A stretch of DNA of 64,000 bases from Hippasteria phrygiana (taxonomy: Eukaryota; Echinodermata; Asteroidea; Valvatida; Goniasteridae): NCBI GenBank assembly GCA_037893225.1, contig JAZGUH010000197.1, positions 3,100,001 to 3,164,000 of the forward strand. Reading direction: 5' to 3'. Positions 26,267 to 39,196 of the stretch are shown here, piece after piece (within the stretch, counting starts at the first letter, position 1; every line of letters starts with the position of its first letter). The position numbers were made by a program, and so were the translations under genes. Below the pieces are notes generated by a model. It had not been told where the DNA came from, searched no databases, and worked only from the letters and a program-made list of their open reading frames with translations.

Positions 26267-29200
26267 TCATACCCCAGGGAATTTGACAGGCATGGAGCAA
26301 TAAATAGAAGGTAATATGCACACAGATGTTGGCCGGAAAGAAAATAAACATTGCGAGGTTTGAATTTTCTCCACAAGTTTTAACTCTAAGAAGCCGCCGA
26401 TAATTGCAACATGTAGCGCCAGATCTAAGCTATCCATACATGTCAAAATTACTGAATTAGGTTGATATTTCATGCAATTATGAATGAGTAAAGCAAGTCC
26501 ATACCCCATGGAATTTGACATGCATGGAGCAATAAATAGACGGTAACATGTACACAGATGTTGGCCGGAAAGAAAATAAACATTGCGAGGTTTGAATTTT
26601 CTCCACAATTTTTAACTCTAAGAAGCCGCCGATAATTGCAACATGTAGCGCCAGATCTAAGCTATCCATACATGTCAAAATTACTGAATTTGGTTGATAT
26701 TTCATGCAATTATGAATGAGTAAAGCAAGTCATACCCCAGGGAATTTGACAGGCATGGAGCAATAAATAGAAGGTAATATGCACACAGATGTTGGCCGGA
26801 AAGAAAATAAACATTGCGAGGTTTGAATTTTCTCCACAAGTTTTAACTCTAAGAAGCCGCCGATAATTGCAACATGTAGCGCCAGATCTAAGCTATCCAT
26901 ACATGTCAAAATTACTGAATTTGGTTGATATTTCATGCAATTATGAATGAGTAAAGCAAGTCATACCCCAGGGAATTTGACAGGCATGGAGCAATAAATA
27001 GAAGGTAATATGCACACAGATGTTGGCCGGAAAGAAAATAAACATTGCGAGGTTTGAATTTTCTCCACAAGTTTTAACTCTAAGAAGCCGCCGATAATTG
27101 CAACATGTAGCGCCAGATCTAAGCTATCCATACATGTCAAAATTACTGAATTTGGTTGATATTTCATGCAATTATGAATGAGTAAAGCAAGTCATACCCC
27201 AGGGAATTTGACAGGCATGGAGCAATAAATAGAAGGTAATATGCACACAGATGTTGGCCGGAAAGAAAATAAACATTGCGAGGTTTGAATTTTCTCCACA
27301 AGTTTTAACTCTAAGAAGCCGCCGATAATTGCAACATGTAGCGCCAGATCTAAGCTATCCATACATGTCAAAATTACTGAATTTGGTTGACATTTCATGC
27401 AATTATGAATGAGTAAAGCAAGTCATACCCCAGGGAATTTGACAGGCATGGAGCAATAAATAGAAGGTAATATGCACACAGATGTTGGCCGGAAAGAAAA
27501 TAAACATTGCGAGGTTTGAATTTTCTCCACAAGTTTTAACTCTAAGAAGCCGCCGATGATTGCAACATGTAGCGCCAGATCTAAGCTATCCATACATGTC
27601 AAAATTGCTGTATTTGGTTTATATTTCATGCAATTATGAATGAGTAAAGCAAGTCCATACCCCAGGGAATTTGACAGGCATGGAGCAATACATAAAAGGT
27701 AATCTGCACACAGATGGTGGCCGGGAAGAAAATAAACATTGCGAGGTTTGAATTTTCTCCACAAGTGTTAACTCTAAGAAGCCGCCGATAATTGCAACAT
27801 GTAGCGCCAGATCTAAGCTATCCATACATGTCAAAATTACTGAATTTGGTTGATATTTCATGCAATTATGAATGAGTAAAGCAAGTCCATACCCCAGGGA
27901 ATTTGACATGCATGGAGCAATAAATAGACGGTAACATATACACAGATGTTGGCCGGAAAGAAAATAAACATTGCGAGGTTTGAATTTTCTCCACAAGTTT
28001 TAACTCTAAGAAGCCGCCGATAATTGCAACATGTAGCGCCAGATCTAAGCTATCCATACATGTCAAAATTACTGAATTTGGTTGATATTTCATGCAATTA
28101 TGAATGAGTAAAGCAAGTCATACCCCAGGGAATTTGACAGGCATGGAGCAATAAATAGAAGGTAATATGCACACAGATGTTGGCCGGAAAGAAAATAAAC
28201 ATTGCGAGGTTTGAATTTTCTCCACAAGTTTTAACTCTAAGAAGCCGCCGATGATTGCAACATGTAGCGCCAGATCTAAGCTATCCATACATGTCAAAAT
28301 TACTGAATTTGGTTGATATTTCATGCAATTATGAATGAGTAAAGCAAGTCATACCCCAGGGAATTTGACAGGCATGGAGCAATAAATAGAAGGTAATATG
28401 CACACAGATGTTGGCCGGAAAGAAAATAAACATTGCGAGGTTTGAATTTTCTCCACAAGTTTTAACTCTAAGAAGCCGCCGATAATTGCAACATGTAGCG
28501 CCAGATCTAAGCTATCCATACATGTCAAAATTACTGAATTTGGTTGATATTTCATGCAATTATGAATGAGTAAAGCAAGTCATACCCCAGGGAATTTGAC
28601 AGGCATGGAGCAATAAATAGAAGGTAATATGCACACAGATGTTGGCCGGAAAGAAAATAAACATTGCGAGGTTTGAATTTTCTCCACAAGTTTTAACTCT
28701 AAGAAGCCGCCGATAATTGCAACATGTAGCGCCAGATCTAAGCTATCCATACATGTCAAAATTACTGAATTTGGTTGATATTTCATGCAATTATGAATGA
28801 GTAAAGCAAGTCATACCCCAGGGAATTTGACAGGCATGGAGCAATAAATAGAAGGTAATATGCACACAGATGTTGGCCGGAAAGAAAATAAACATTGCGA
28901 GGTTTGAATTTTCTCCACAAGTTTTAACTCTAAGAAGCCGCCGATAATTGCAACATGTAGCGCCAGATCTAAGCTATCCATACATGTCAAAATTACTGAA
29001 TTAGGTTGATATTTCATGCAATTATGAATGAGTAAAGCAAGTCCATACCCCATGGAATTTGACATGCATGGAGCAATAAATAGACGGTAACATGTACACA
29101 GATGTTGGCCGGAAAGAAAATAAACATTGCGAGGTTTGAATTTTCTCCACAATTTTTAACTCTAAGAAGCCGCCGATAATTGCAACATGTAGCGCCAGAT

Positions 29201-32200
29201 CTAAGCTATCCATACATGTCAAAATTACTGAATTTGGTTGATATTTCATGCAATTATGAATGAGTAAAGCAAGTCATACCCCAGGGAATTTGACAGGCAT
29301 GGAGCAATAAATAGAAGGTAATATGCACACAGATGTTGGCCGGAAAGAAAATAAACATTGCGAGGTTTGAATTTTCTCCACAAGTTTTAACTCTAAGAAG
29401 CCGCCGATAATTGCAACATGTAGCGCCAGATCTAAGCTATCCATACATGTCAAAATTACTGAATTTGGTTGATATTTCATGCAATTATGAATGAGTAAAG
29501 CAAGTCATACCCCAGGGAATTTGACAGGCATGGAGCAATAAATAGAAGGTAATATGCACACAGATGTTGGCCGGAAAGAAAATAAACATTGCGAGGTTTG
29601 AATTTTCTCCACAAGTTTTAACTCTAAGAAGCCGCCGATAATTGCAACATGTAGCGCCAGATCTAAGCTATCCATACATGTCAAAATTACTGAATTTGGT
29701 TGATATTTCATGCAATTATGAATGAGTAAAGCAAGTCATACCCCAGGGAATTTGACAGGCATGGAGCAATAAATAGAAGGTAATATGCACACAGATGTTG
29801 GCCGGAAAGAAAATAAACATTGCGAGGTTTGAATTTTCTCCACAAGTTTTAACTCTAAGAAGCCGCCGATAATTGCAACATGTAGCGCCAGATCTAAGCT
29901 ATCCATACATGTCAAAATTACTGAATTTGGTTGACATTTCATGCAATTATGAATGAGTAAAGCAAGTCATACCCCAGGGAATTTGACAGGCATGGAGCAA
30001 TAAATAGAAGGTAATATGCACACAGATGTTGGCCGGAAAGAAAATAAACATTGCGAGGTTTGAATTTTCTCCACAAGTTTTAACTCTAAGAAGCCGCCGA
30101 TGATTGCAACATGTAGCGCCAGATCTAAGCTATCCATACATGTCAAAATTGCTGTATTTGGTTTATATTTCATGCAATTATGAATGAGTAAAGCAAGTCC
30201 ATACCCCAGGGAATTTGACAGGCATGGAGCAATACATAAAAGGTAATCTGCACACAGATGGTGGCCGGGAAGAAAATAAACATTGCGAGGTTTGAATTTT
30301 CTCCACAAGTGTTAACTCTAAGAAGCCGCCGATAATTGCAACATGTAGCGCCAGATCTAAGCTATCCATACATGTCAAAATTACTGAATTTGGTTGATAT
30401 TTCATGCAATTATGAATGAGTAAAGCAAGTCCATACCCCAGGGAATTTGACATGCATGGAGCAATAAATAGACGGTAACATATACACAGATGTTGGCCGG
30501 AAAGAAAATAAACATTGCGAGGTTTGAATTTTCTCCACAAGTTTTAACTCTAAGAAGCCGCCGATAATTGCAACATGTAGCGCCAGATCTAAGCTATCCA
30601 TACATGTCAAAATTACTGAATTTGGTTGATATTTCATGCAATTATGAATGAGTAAAGCAAGTCATACCCCAGGGAATTTGACAGGCATGGAGCAATAAAT
30701 AGAAGGTAATATGCACACAGATGTTGGCCGGAAAGAAAATAAACATTGCGAGGTTTGAATTTTCTCCACAAGTTTTAACTCTAAGAAGCCGCCGATGATT
30801 GCAACATGTAGCGCCAGATCTAAGCTATCCATACATGTCAAAATTACTGTATTTGGTTTATATTTCATGCAATTATGAATGAGTAAAGCAAGTCCATACC
30901 CCAGGCAATTTGACAGGCATGGAGCAATACATAAAAGGTAACATGTACACAGATGTTGGCCGGAAAGAAAATAAACATTGCGAGGTTTGAATTTTCTCGA
31001 CAAGTTTTAACTCTAGGAAGCCGCCGATGATTGCAACATGTAGCGCCAGATCTAAGCTATCCATACATGTCAAAATTACTGAATTTGGTTGATATTTCAT
31101 GCAATTATGAATGAGTAAAGCAAGTCATACCCCAGGGAATTTGACAGGCATGGAGCAATAAATAGAAGGTAATATGCACACAGATGTTGGCCGGAAAGAA
31201 AATAAACATTGCGAGGTTTGAATTTTCTCCACAAGTTTTAACTCTAAGAAGCCGCCGATGATTGCAACATGTAGCGCCAGATCTAAGCTATCCATACATG
31301 TCAAAATTACTGTATTTGGTTTATATTTCATGCAATTATGAATGAGTAAAGCAAGTCCATACCCCAGGCAATTTGACAGGCATGGAGCAATACATAAAAG
31401 GTAACATGTACACAGATGTTGGCCGGAAAGAAAATAAACATTGCGAGGTTTGAATTTTCTCGACAAGTTTTAACTCTAGGAAGCCGCCGATGATTGCAAC
31501 ATGTAGCGCCAGATCTAAGCTATCCATACATGTCAAAATTACTGAATTTGGTTGATATTTCATGCAATTATGAATGAGTAAAGCAAGTCATACCCCAGGG
31601 AATTTGACAGGCATGGAGCAATAAATAGAAGGTAATATGCACACAGATGTTGGCCGGAAAGAAAATAAACATTGCGAGGTTTGAATTTTCTCCACAAGTT
31701 TTAACTCTAAGAAGCCGCCGATAATTGCAACATGTAGCGCCAGATCTAAGCTATCCATACATGTCAAAATTACTGAATTTGGTTGATATTTCATGCAATT
31801 ATGAATGAGTAAAGCAAGTCATACCCTAGGGAATTTGACAGGCATGGAGCAATAAATAGAAGGTAATATGCACACAGATGTTGGCCGGAAAGAAAATAAA
31901 CATTGCGAGGTTTGAATTTTCTCCACAAGTTTTAACTCTAAGAAGCCGCCGATAATTGCAACATGTAGCGCCAGATCTAAGCTATCCATACATGTCAAAA
32001 TTACTGAATTTGGTTGATATTTCATGCAATTATGAATGAGTAAAGCAAGTCATACCCCAGGGAATTTGACAGGCATGGAGCAATAAATAGAAGGTAATAT
32101 GCACACAGATGTTGGCCGGAAAGAAAATAAACATTGCGAGGTTTGAATTTTCTCCACAAGTTTTAACTCTAAGAAGCCGCCGATAATTGCAACATGTAGC

Positions 32201-35200
32201 GCCAGATCTAAGCTATCCATACATGTCAACATTACTGAATTTGGTTGATATTTCATGCAATTATGAATGAGTAAAGCAAGTCATACCCCAGGGAATTTGA
32301 CAGGCATGGAGCAATAAATAGAAGGTAATATGCACACAGATGTTGGCCGGAAAGAAAATAAACATTGCGAGGTTTGAATTTTCTCCACAAGTTTTAACTC
32401 TAAGAAGCCGCCGATAATTGCAACATGTAGCGCCAGATCTAAGCTATCCATACATGTCAAAATTACTGAATTTGGTTGATATTTCATGCAATTATGAATG
32501 AGTAAAGCAAGTCATACCCCAGGGAATTTGACAGGCATGGAGCAATAAATAGAAGGTAATATGCACACAGATGTTGGCCGGAAAGAAAATAAACATTGCG
32601 AGGTTTGAATTTTCTCCACAAGTTTTAACTCTAAGAAGCCGCCGATAATTGCAACATGTAGCGCCAGATCTAAGCTATCCATACATGTCAAAATTACTGA
32701 ATTTGGTTGATATTTCATGCAATTATGAATGAGTAAAGCAAGTCATACCCCAGGGAATTTGACAGGCATGGAGCAATAAATAGAAGGTAATATGCACACA
32801 GATGTTGGCCGGAAAGAAAATAAACATTGCGAGGTTTGAATTTTCTCCACAAGTTTTAACTCTAAGAAGCCGCCGATAATTGCAACATGTAGCGCCAGAT
32901 CTAAGCTATCCATACATGTCAAAATTACTGAATTTGGTTGATATTTCATGCAATTATGAATGAGTAAAGCAAGTCATACCCCAGGGAATTTGACAGGCAT
33001 GGAGCAATAAATAGAAGGTAATATGCACACAGATGTTGGCCGGAAAGAAAATAAACATTGCGAGGTTTGAATTTTCTCCACAAGTTTTAACTCTAAGAAG
33101 CCGCCGATAATTGCAACATGTAGCGCCAGATCTAAGCTATCCATACATGTCAAAATTACTGAATTAGGTTGATATTTCATGCAATTATGAATGAGTAAAG
33201 CAAGTCCATACCCCATGGAATTTGACATGCATGGAGCAATAAATAGACGGTAACATGTACACAGATGTTGGCCGGAAAGAAAATAAACATTGCGAGGTTT
33301 GAATTTTCTCCACAAGTTTTAACTCTAAGAAGCCGCCGATAATTGCAACATGTAGCGCCAGATCTAAGCTATCCATACATGTCAAAATTACTGAATTTGG
33401 TTGATATTTCATGCAATTATGAATGAGTAAAGCAAGTCATACCCCAGGGAATTTGACAGGCATGGAGCAATAAATAGAAGGTAATATGCACACAGATGTT
33501 GGCCGGAAAGAAAATAAACATTGCGAGGTTTGAATTTTCTCCACAAGTTTTAACTCTAAGAAGCCGCCGATAATTGCAACATGTAGCGCCAGATCTAAGC
33601 TATCCATACATGTCAAAATTACTGAATTTGGTTGATATTTCATGCAATTATGAATGAGTAAAGCAAGTCATACCCCAGGGAATTTGACAGGCATGGAGCA
33701 ATAAATAGAAGGTAATATGCACACAGATGTTGGCCGGAAAGAAAATAAACATTGCGAGGTTTGAATTTTCTCCACAAGTTTTAACTCTAAGAAGCCGCCG
33801 ATAATTGCAACATGTAGCGCCAGATCTAAGCTATCCATACATGTCAAAATTACTGAATTTGGTTGATATTTCATGCAATTATGAATGAGTAAAGCAAGTC
33901 ATACCCCAGGGAATTTGACAGGCATGGAGCAATAAATAGAAGGTAATATGCACACAGATGTTGGCCGGAAAGAAAATAAACATTGCGAGGTTTGAATTTT
34001 CTCCACAAGTTTTAACTCTAAGAAGCCGCCGATAATTGCAACATGTAGCGCCAGATCTAAGCTATCCATACATGTCAAAATTACTGAATTTGGTTGACAT
34101 TTCATGCAATTATGAATGAGTAAAGCAAGTCATACCCCAGGGAATTTGACAGGCATGGAGCAATAAATAGAAGGTAATATGCACACAGATGTTGGCCGGA
34201 AAGAAAATAAACATTGCGAGGTTTGAATTTTCTCCACAAGTTTTAACTCTAAGAAGCCGCCGATGATTGCAACATGTAGCGCCAGATCTAAGCTATCCAT
34301 ACATGTCAAAATTGCTGTATTTGGTTTATATTTCATGCAATTATGAATGAGTAAAGCAAGTCCATACCCCAGGGAATTTGACAGGCATGGAGCAATACAT
34401 AAAAGGTAATCTGCACACAGATGGTGGCCGGGAAGAAAATAAACATTGCGAGGTTTGAATTTTCTCCACAAGTGTTAACTCTAAGAAGCCGCCGATAATT
34501 GCAACATGTAGCGCCAGATCTAAGCTATCCATACATGTCAAAATTACTGAATTTGGTTGATATTTCATGCAATTATGAATGAGTAAAGCAAGTCCATACC
34601 CCAGGGAATTTGACATGCATGGAGCAATAAATAGACGGTAACATATACACAGATGTTGGCCGGAAAGAAAATAAACATTGCGAGGTTTGAATTTTCTCCA
34701 CAAGTTTTAACTCTAAGAAGCCGCCGATAATTGCAACATGTAGCGCCAGATCTAAGCTATCCATACATGTCAAAATTACTGAATTTGGTTGATATTTCAT
34801 GCAATTATGAATGAGTAAAGCAAGTCATACCCCAGGGAATTTGACAGGCATGGAGCAATAAATAGAAGGTAATATGCACACAGATGTTGGCCGGAAAGAA
34901 AATAAACATTGCGAGGTTTGAATTTTCTCCACAAGTTTTAACTCTAAGAAGCCGCCGATGATTGCAACATGTAGCGCCAGATCTAAGCTATCCATACATG
35001 TCAAAATTACTGTATTTGGTTTATATTTCATGCAATTATGAATGAGTAAAGCAAGTCCATACCCCAGGCAATTTGACAGGCATGGAGCAATACATAAAAG
35101 GTAACATGTACACAGATGTTGGCCGGAAAGAAAATAAACATTGCGAGGTTTGAATTTTCTCGACAAGTTTTAACTCTAGGAAGCCGCCGATGATTGCAAC

Positions 35201-36884
35201 ATGTAGCGCCAGATCTAAGCTATCCATACATGTCAAAATTACTGAATTTGGTTGATATTTCATGCAATTATGAATGAGTAAAGCAAGTCATACCCCAGGG
35301 AATTTGACAGGCATGGAGCAATAAATAGAAGGTAATATGCACACAGATGTTGGCCGGAAAGAAAATAAACATTGCGAGGTTTGAATTTTCTCCACAAGTT
35401 TTAACTCTAAGAAGCCGCCGATAATTGCAACATGTAGCGCCAGATCTAAGCTATCCATACATGTCAAAATTACTGAATTTGGTTGATATTTCATGCAATT
35501 ATGAATGAGTAAAGCAAGTCATACCCTAGGGAATTTGACAGGCATGGAGCAATAAATAGAAGGTAATATGCACACAGATGTTGGCCGGAAAGAAAATAAA
35601 CATTGCGAGGTTTGAATTTTCTCCACAAGTTTTAACTCTAAGAAGCCGCCGATAATTGCAACATGTAGCGCCAGATCTAAGCTATCCATACATGTCAAAA
35701 TTACTGAATTTGGTTGATATTTCATGCAATTATGAATGAGTAAAGCAAGTCATACCCCAGGGAATTTGACAGGCATGGAGCAATAAATAGAAGGTAATAT
35801 GCACACAGATGTTGGCCGGAAAGAAAATAAACATTGCGAGGTTTGAATTTTCTCCACAAGTTTTAACTCTAAGAAGCCGCCGATAATTGCAACATGTAGC
35901 GCCAGATCTAAGCTATCCATACATGTCAACATTACTGAATTTGGTTGATATTTCATGCAATTATGAATGAGTAAAGCAAGTCATACCCCAGGGAATTTGA
36001 CAGGCATGGAGCAATAAATAGAAGGTAATATGCACACAGATGTTGGCCGGAAAGAAAATAAACATTGCGAGGTTTGAATTTTCTCCACAAGTTTTAACTC
36101 TAAGAAGCCGCCGATAATTGCAACATGTAGCGCCAGATCTAAGCTATCCATACATGTCAAAATTACTGAATTTGGTTGATATTTCATGCAATTATGAATG
36201 AGTAAAGCAAGTCATACCCCAGGGAATTTGACAGGCATGGAGCAATAAATAGAAGGTAATATGCACACAGATGTTGGCCGGAAAGAAAATAAACATTGCG
36301 AGGTTTGAATTTTCTCCACAAGTTTTAACTCTAAGAAGCCGCCGATAATTGCAACATGTAGCGCCAGATCTAAGCTATCCATACATGTCAAAATTACTGA
36401 ATTTGGTTGATATTTCATGCAATTATGAATGAGTAAAGCAAGTCATACCCCAGGGAATTTGACAGGCATGGAGCAATAAATAGAAGGTAATATGCACACA
36501 GATGTTGGCCGGAAAGAAAATAAACATTGCGAGGTTTGAATTTTCTCCACAAGTTTTAACTCTAAGAAGCCGCCGATAATTGCAACATGTAGCGCCAGAT
36601 CTAAGCTATCCATACATGTCAAAATTACTGAATTTGGTTGATTTTTCATGCAATTATGAATGAGTAAAGCAAGTCATACCCCAGGGAATTTGACAGGCAT
36701 GGAGCAATAAATAGAAGGTAATATGCACACAGATGTTGGCCGGAAAGAAAATAAACATTGCGAGGTTTGAATTTTCTCCACAAGTTTTAACTCTAAGAAG
36801 CCGCCGATAATTGCAACATGTAGCGCCAGATCTAAGCTATCCATACATGTCAAAATTACTGAATTAGGTTGATATTTCATGCAA
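26267..36884. repeat. Right-arm higher-order repeat: 11-mer, 18-mer and 16-mer units in succession
   Basis: The rare GAATTAG marker (normally GAATTTG) occurs at 26454, 28998, 33161 and 36861, and again at 38017. The intervals are 2,544 bp (11 monomers), 4,163 bp (18), 3,700 bp (16) and 1,156 bp (5). Other markers keep order inside each unit: GGTTGACATTTC, then AAATTGCTG, then the GGCAATTTGACAGG monomer, then ACCCTAGGG, then GTCAACATT. The 18-mer equals the 16-mer plus a duplicated dimer at 30662-31587. The 11-mer lacks the segment carrying GGCAATT, CCCTAGGG and GTCAACATT. The units differ by whole-monomer events only. Confidence 0.88.
30662..31587. repeat. Recent tandem duplication of one dimer (463 bp x 2)
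   Basis: The dimer at about 30662-31124 is followed immediately by another copy at 31125-31587. Both carry the same diagnostic set: CCCCAGGCAATTTG, TTTTCTCGACAAG and CTAGGAAGCC. The corresponding dimer occurs once in the neighbouring units (24418-24880 and 34825-35287), so this is a single-dimer gain. Confidence 0.85.
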
Positions 36885-39196
36885 TTATGAATGAGTAAAG
36901 CAAGTCCATACCCCATGGAATTTGACATGCATGGAGCAATAAATAGACGGTAACATGTACACAGATGTTGGCCGGAAAGAAAATAAACATTGCGAGGTTT
37001 GAATTTTCTCCACAAGTTTTAACTCTAAGAAGCCGCCGATAATTGCAACATGTAGCGCCAGATCTAAGCTATCCATACATGTCAAAATTACTGAATTTGG
37101 TTGATATTTCATGCAATTATGAATGAGTAAAGCAAGTCATACCCCAGGGAATTTGACAGGCATGGAGCAATAAATAGAAGGTAATATGCACACAGATGTT
37201 GGCCGGAAAGAAAATAAACATTGCGAGGTTTGAATTTTCTCCACAAGTTTTAACTCTAAGAAGCCGCCGATAATTGCAACATGTAGCGCCAGATCTAAGC
37301 TATCCATACATGTCAAAATTACTGAATTTGGTTGATATTTCATGCAATTATGAATGAGTAAAGCAAGTCATACCCCAGGGAATTTGACAGGCATGGAGCA
37401 ATAAATAGAAGGTAATATGCACACAGATGTTGGCCGGAAAGAAAATAAACATTGCGAGGTTTGAATTTTCTCCACAAGTTTTAACTCTAAGAAGCCGCCG
37501 ATAATTGCAACATGTAGCGCCAGATCTAAGCTATCCATACATGTCAAAATTACTGAATTTGGTTGATATTTCATGCAATTATGAATGAGTAAAGCAAGTC
37601 ATACCCCAGGGAATTTGACAGGCATGGAGCAATAAATAGAAGGTAATATGCACACAGATGTTGGCCGGAAAGAAAATAAACATTGCGAGGTTTGAATTTT
37701 CTCCACAAGTTTTAACTCTAAGAAGCCGCCGATAATTGCAACATGTAGCGCCAGATCTAAGCTATCCATACATGTCAAAATTACTGAATTTGGTTGATAT
37801 TTCATGCAATTATGAATGAGTAAAGCAAGTCATACCCCAGGGAATTTGACAGGCATGGAGCAATAAATAGAAGGTAATATGCACACAGATGTTGGCCGGA
37901 AAGAAAATAAACATTGCGAGGTTTGAATTTTCTCCACAAGTTTTAACTCTAAGAAGCCGCCGATAATTGCAACATGTAGCGCCAGATCTAAGCTATCCAT
38001 ACATGTCAAAATTACTGAATTAGGTTGATATTTCATGCAATTATGAATGAGTAAAGCAAGTCCATACCCCATGGAATTTGACATGCATGGAGCAATAAAT
38101 AGACGGTAACATGTACACAGATGTTGGCCGGAAAGAAAATAAACATTGCGAGGTTTGAATTTTCTCCACAAGTTTTAACTCTAAGAAGCCGCCGATAATT
38201 GCAACATGTAGCGCCAGATCTAAGCTATCCATACATGTCAAAATTACTGAATTTGGTTGATATTTCATGCAATTATGAATGAGTAAAGCAAGTCATACCC
38301 CAGGGAATTTGACAGGCATGGAGCAATAAATAGAAGGTAATATGCACACAGATGTTGGCCGGAAAGAAAATAAACATTGCGAGGTTTGAATTTTCTCCAC
38401 AAGTTTTAACTCTAAGAAGCCGCCGATAATTGCAACATGTAGCGCCAGATCTAAGCTATCCATACATGTCAAAATTACTGAATTTGGTTGATATTTCATG
38501 CAATTATGAATGAGTAAAGCAAGTCATACCCCAGGGAATTTGACAGGCATGGAGCAATAAATAGAAGGTAATATGCACACAGATGTTGGCCGGAAAGAAA
38601 ATAAACATTGCGAGGTTTGAATTTTCTCCACAAGTTTTAACTCTAAGAAGCCGCCGATAATTGCAACATGTAGCGCCAGATCTAAGCTATCCATACATGT
38701 CAAAATTACTGAATTTGGTTGATATTTCATGCAATTATGAATGAGTAAAGCAAGTCATACCCCAGGGAATTTGACAGGCATGGAGCAATAAATAGAAGGT
38801 AATATGCACACAGATGTTGGCCGGAAAGAAAATAAACATTGCGAGGTTTGAATTTTCTCCACAAGTTTTAACTCTAAGAAGCCGCCGATAATTGCAACAT
38901 GTAGCGCCAGATCTAAGCTATCCATACATGTCAAAATTACTGAATTTGGTTGACATTTCATGCAATTATGAATGAGTAAAGCAAGTCATACCCCAGGGAA
39001 TTTGACAGGCATGGAGCAATAAATAGAAGGTAATATGCACACAGATGTTGGCCGGAAAGAAAATAAACATTGCGAGGTTTGAATTTTCTCCACAAGTTTT
39101 AACTCTAAGAAGCCGCCGATAATTGCAACATGTAGCGCCAGATCTAAGCTATCCATACATGTCAAAATTACTGAATTTGGTTGATATTTCATGCAA

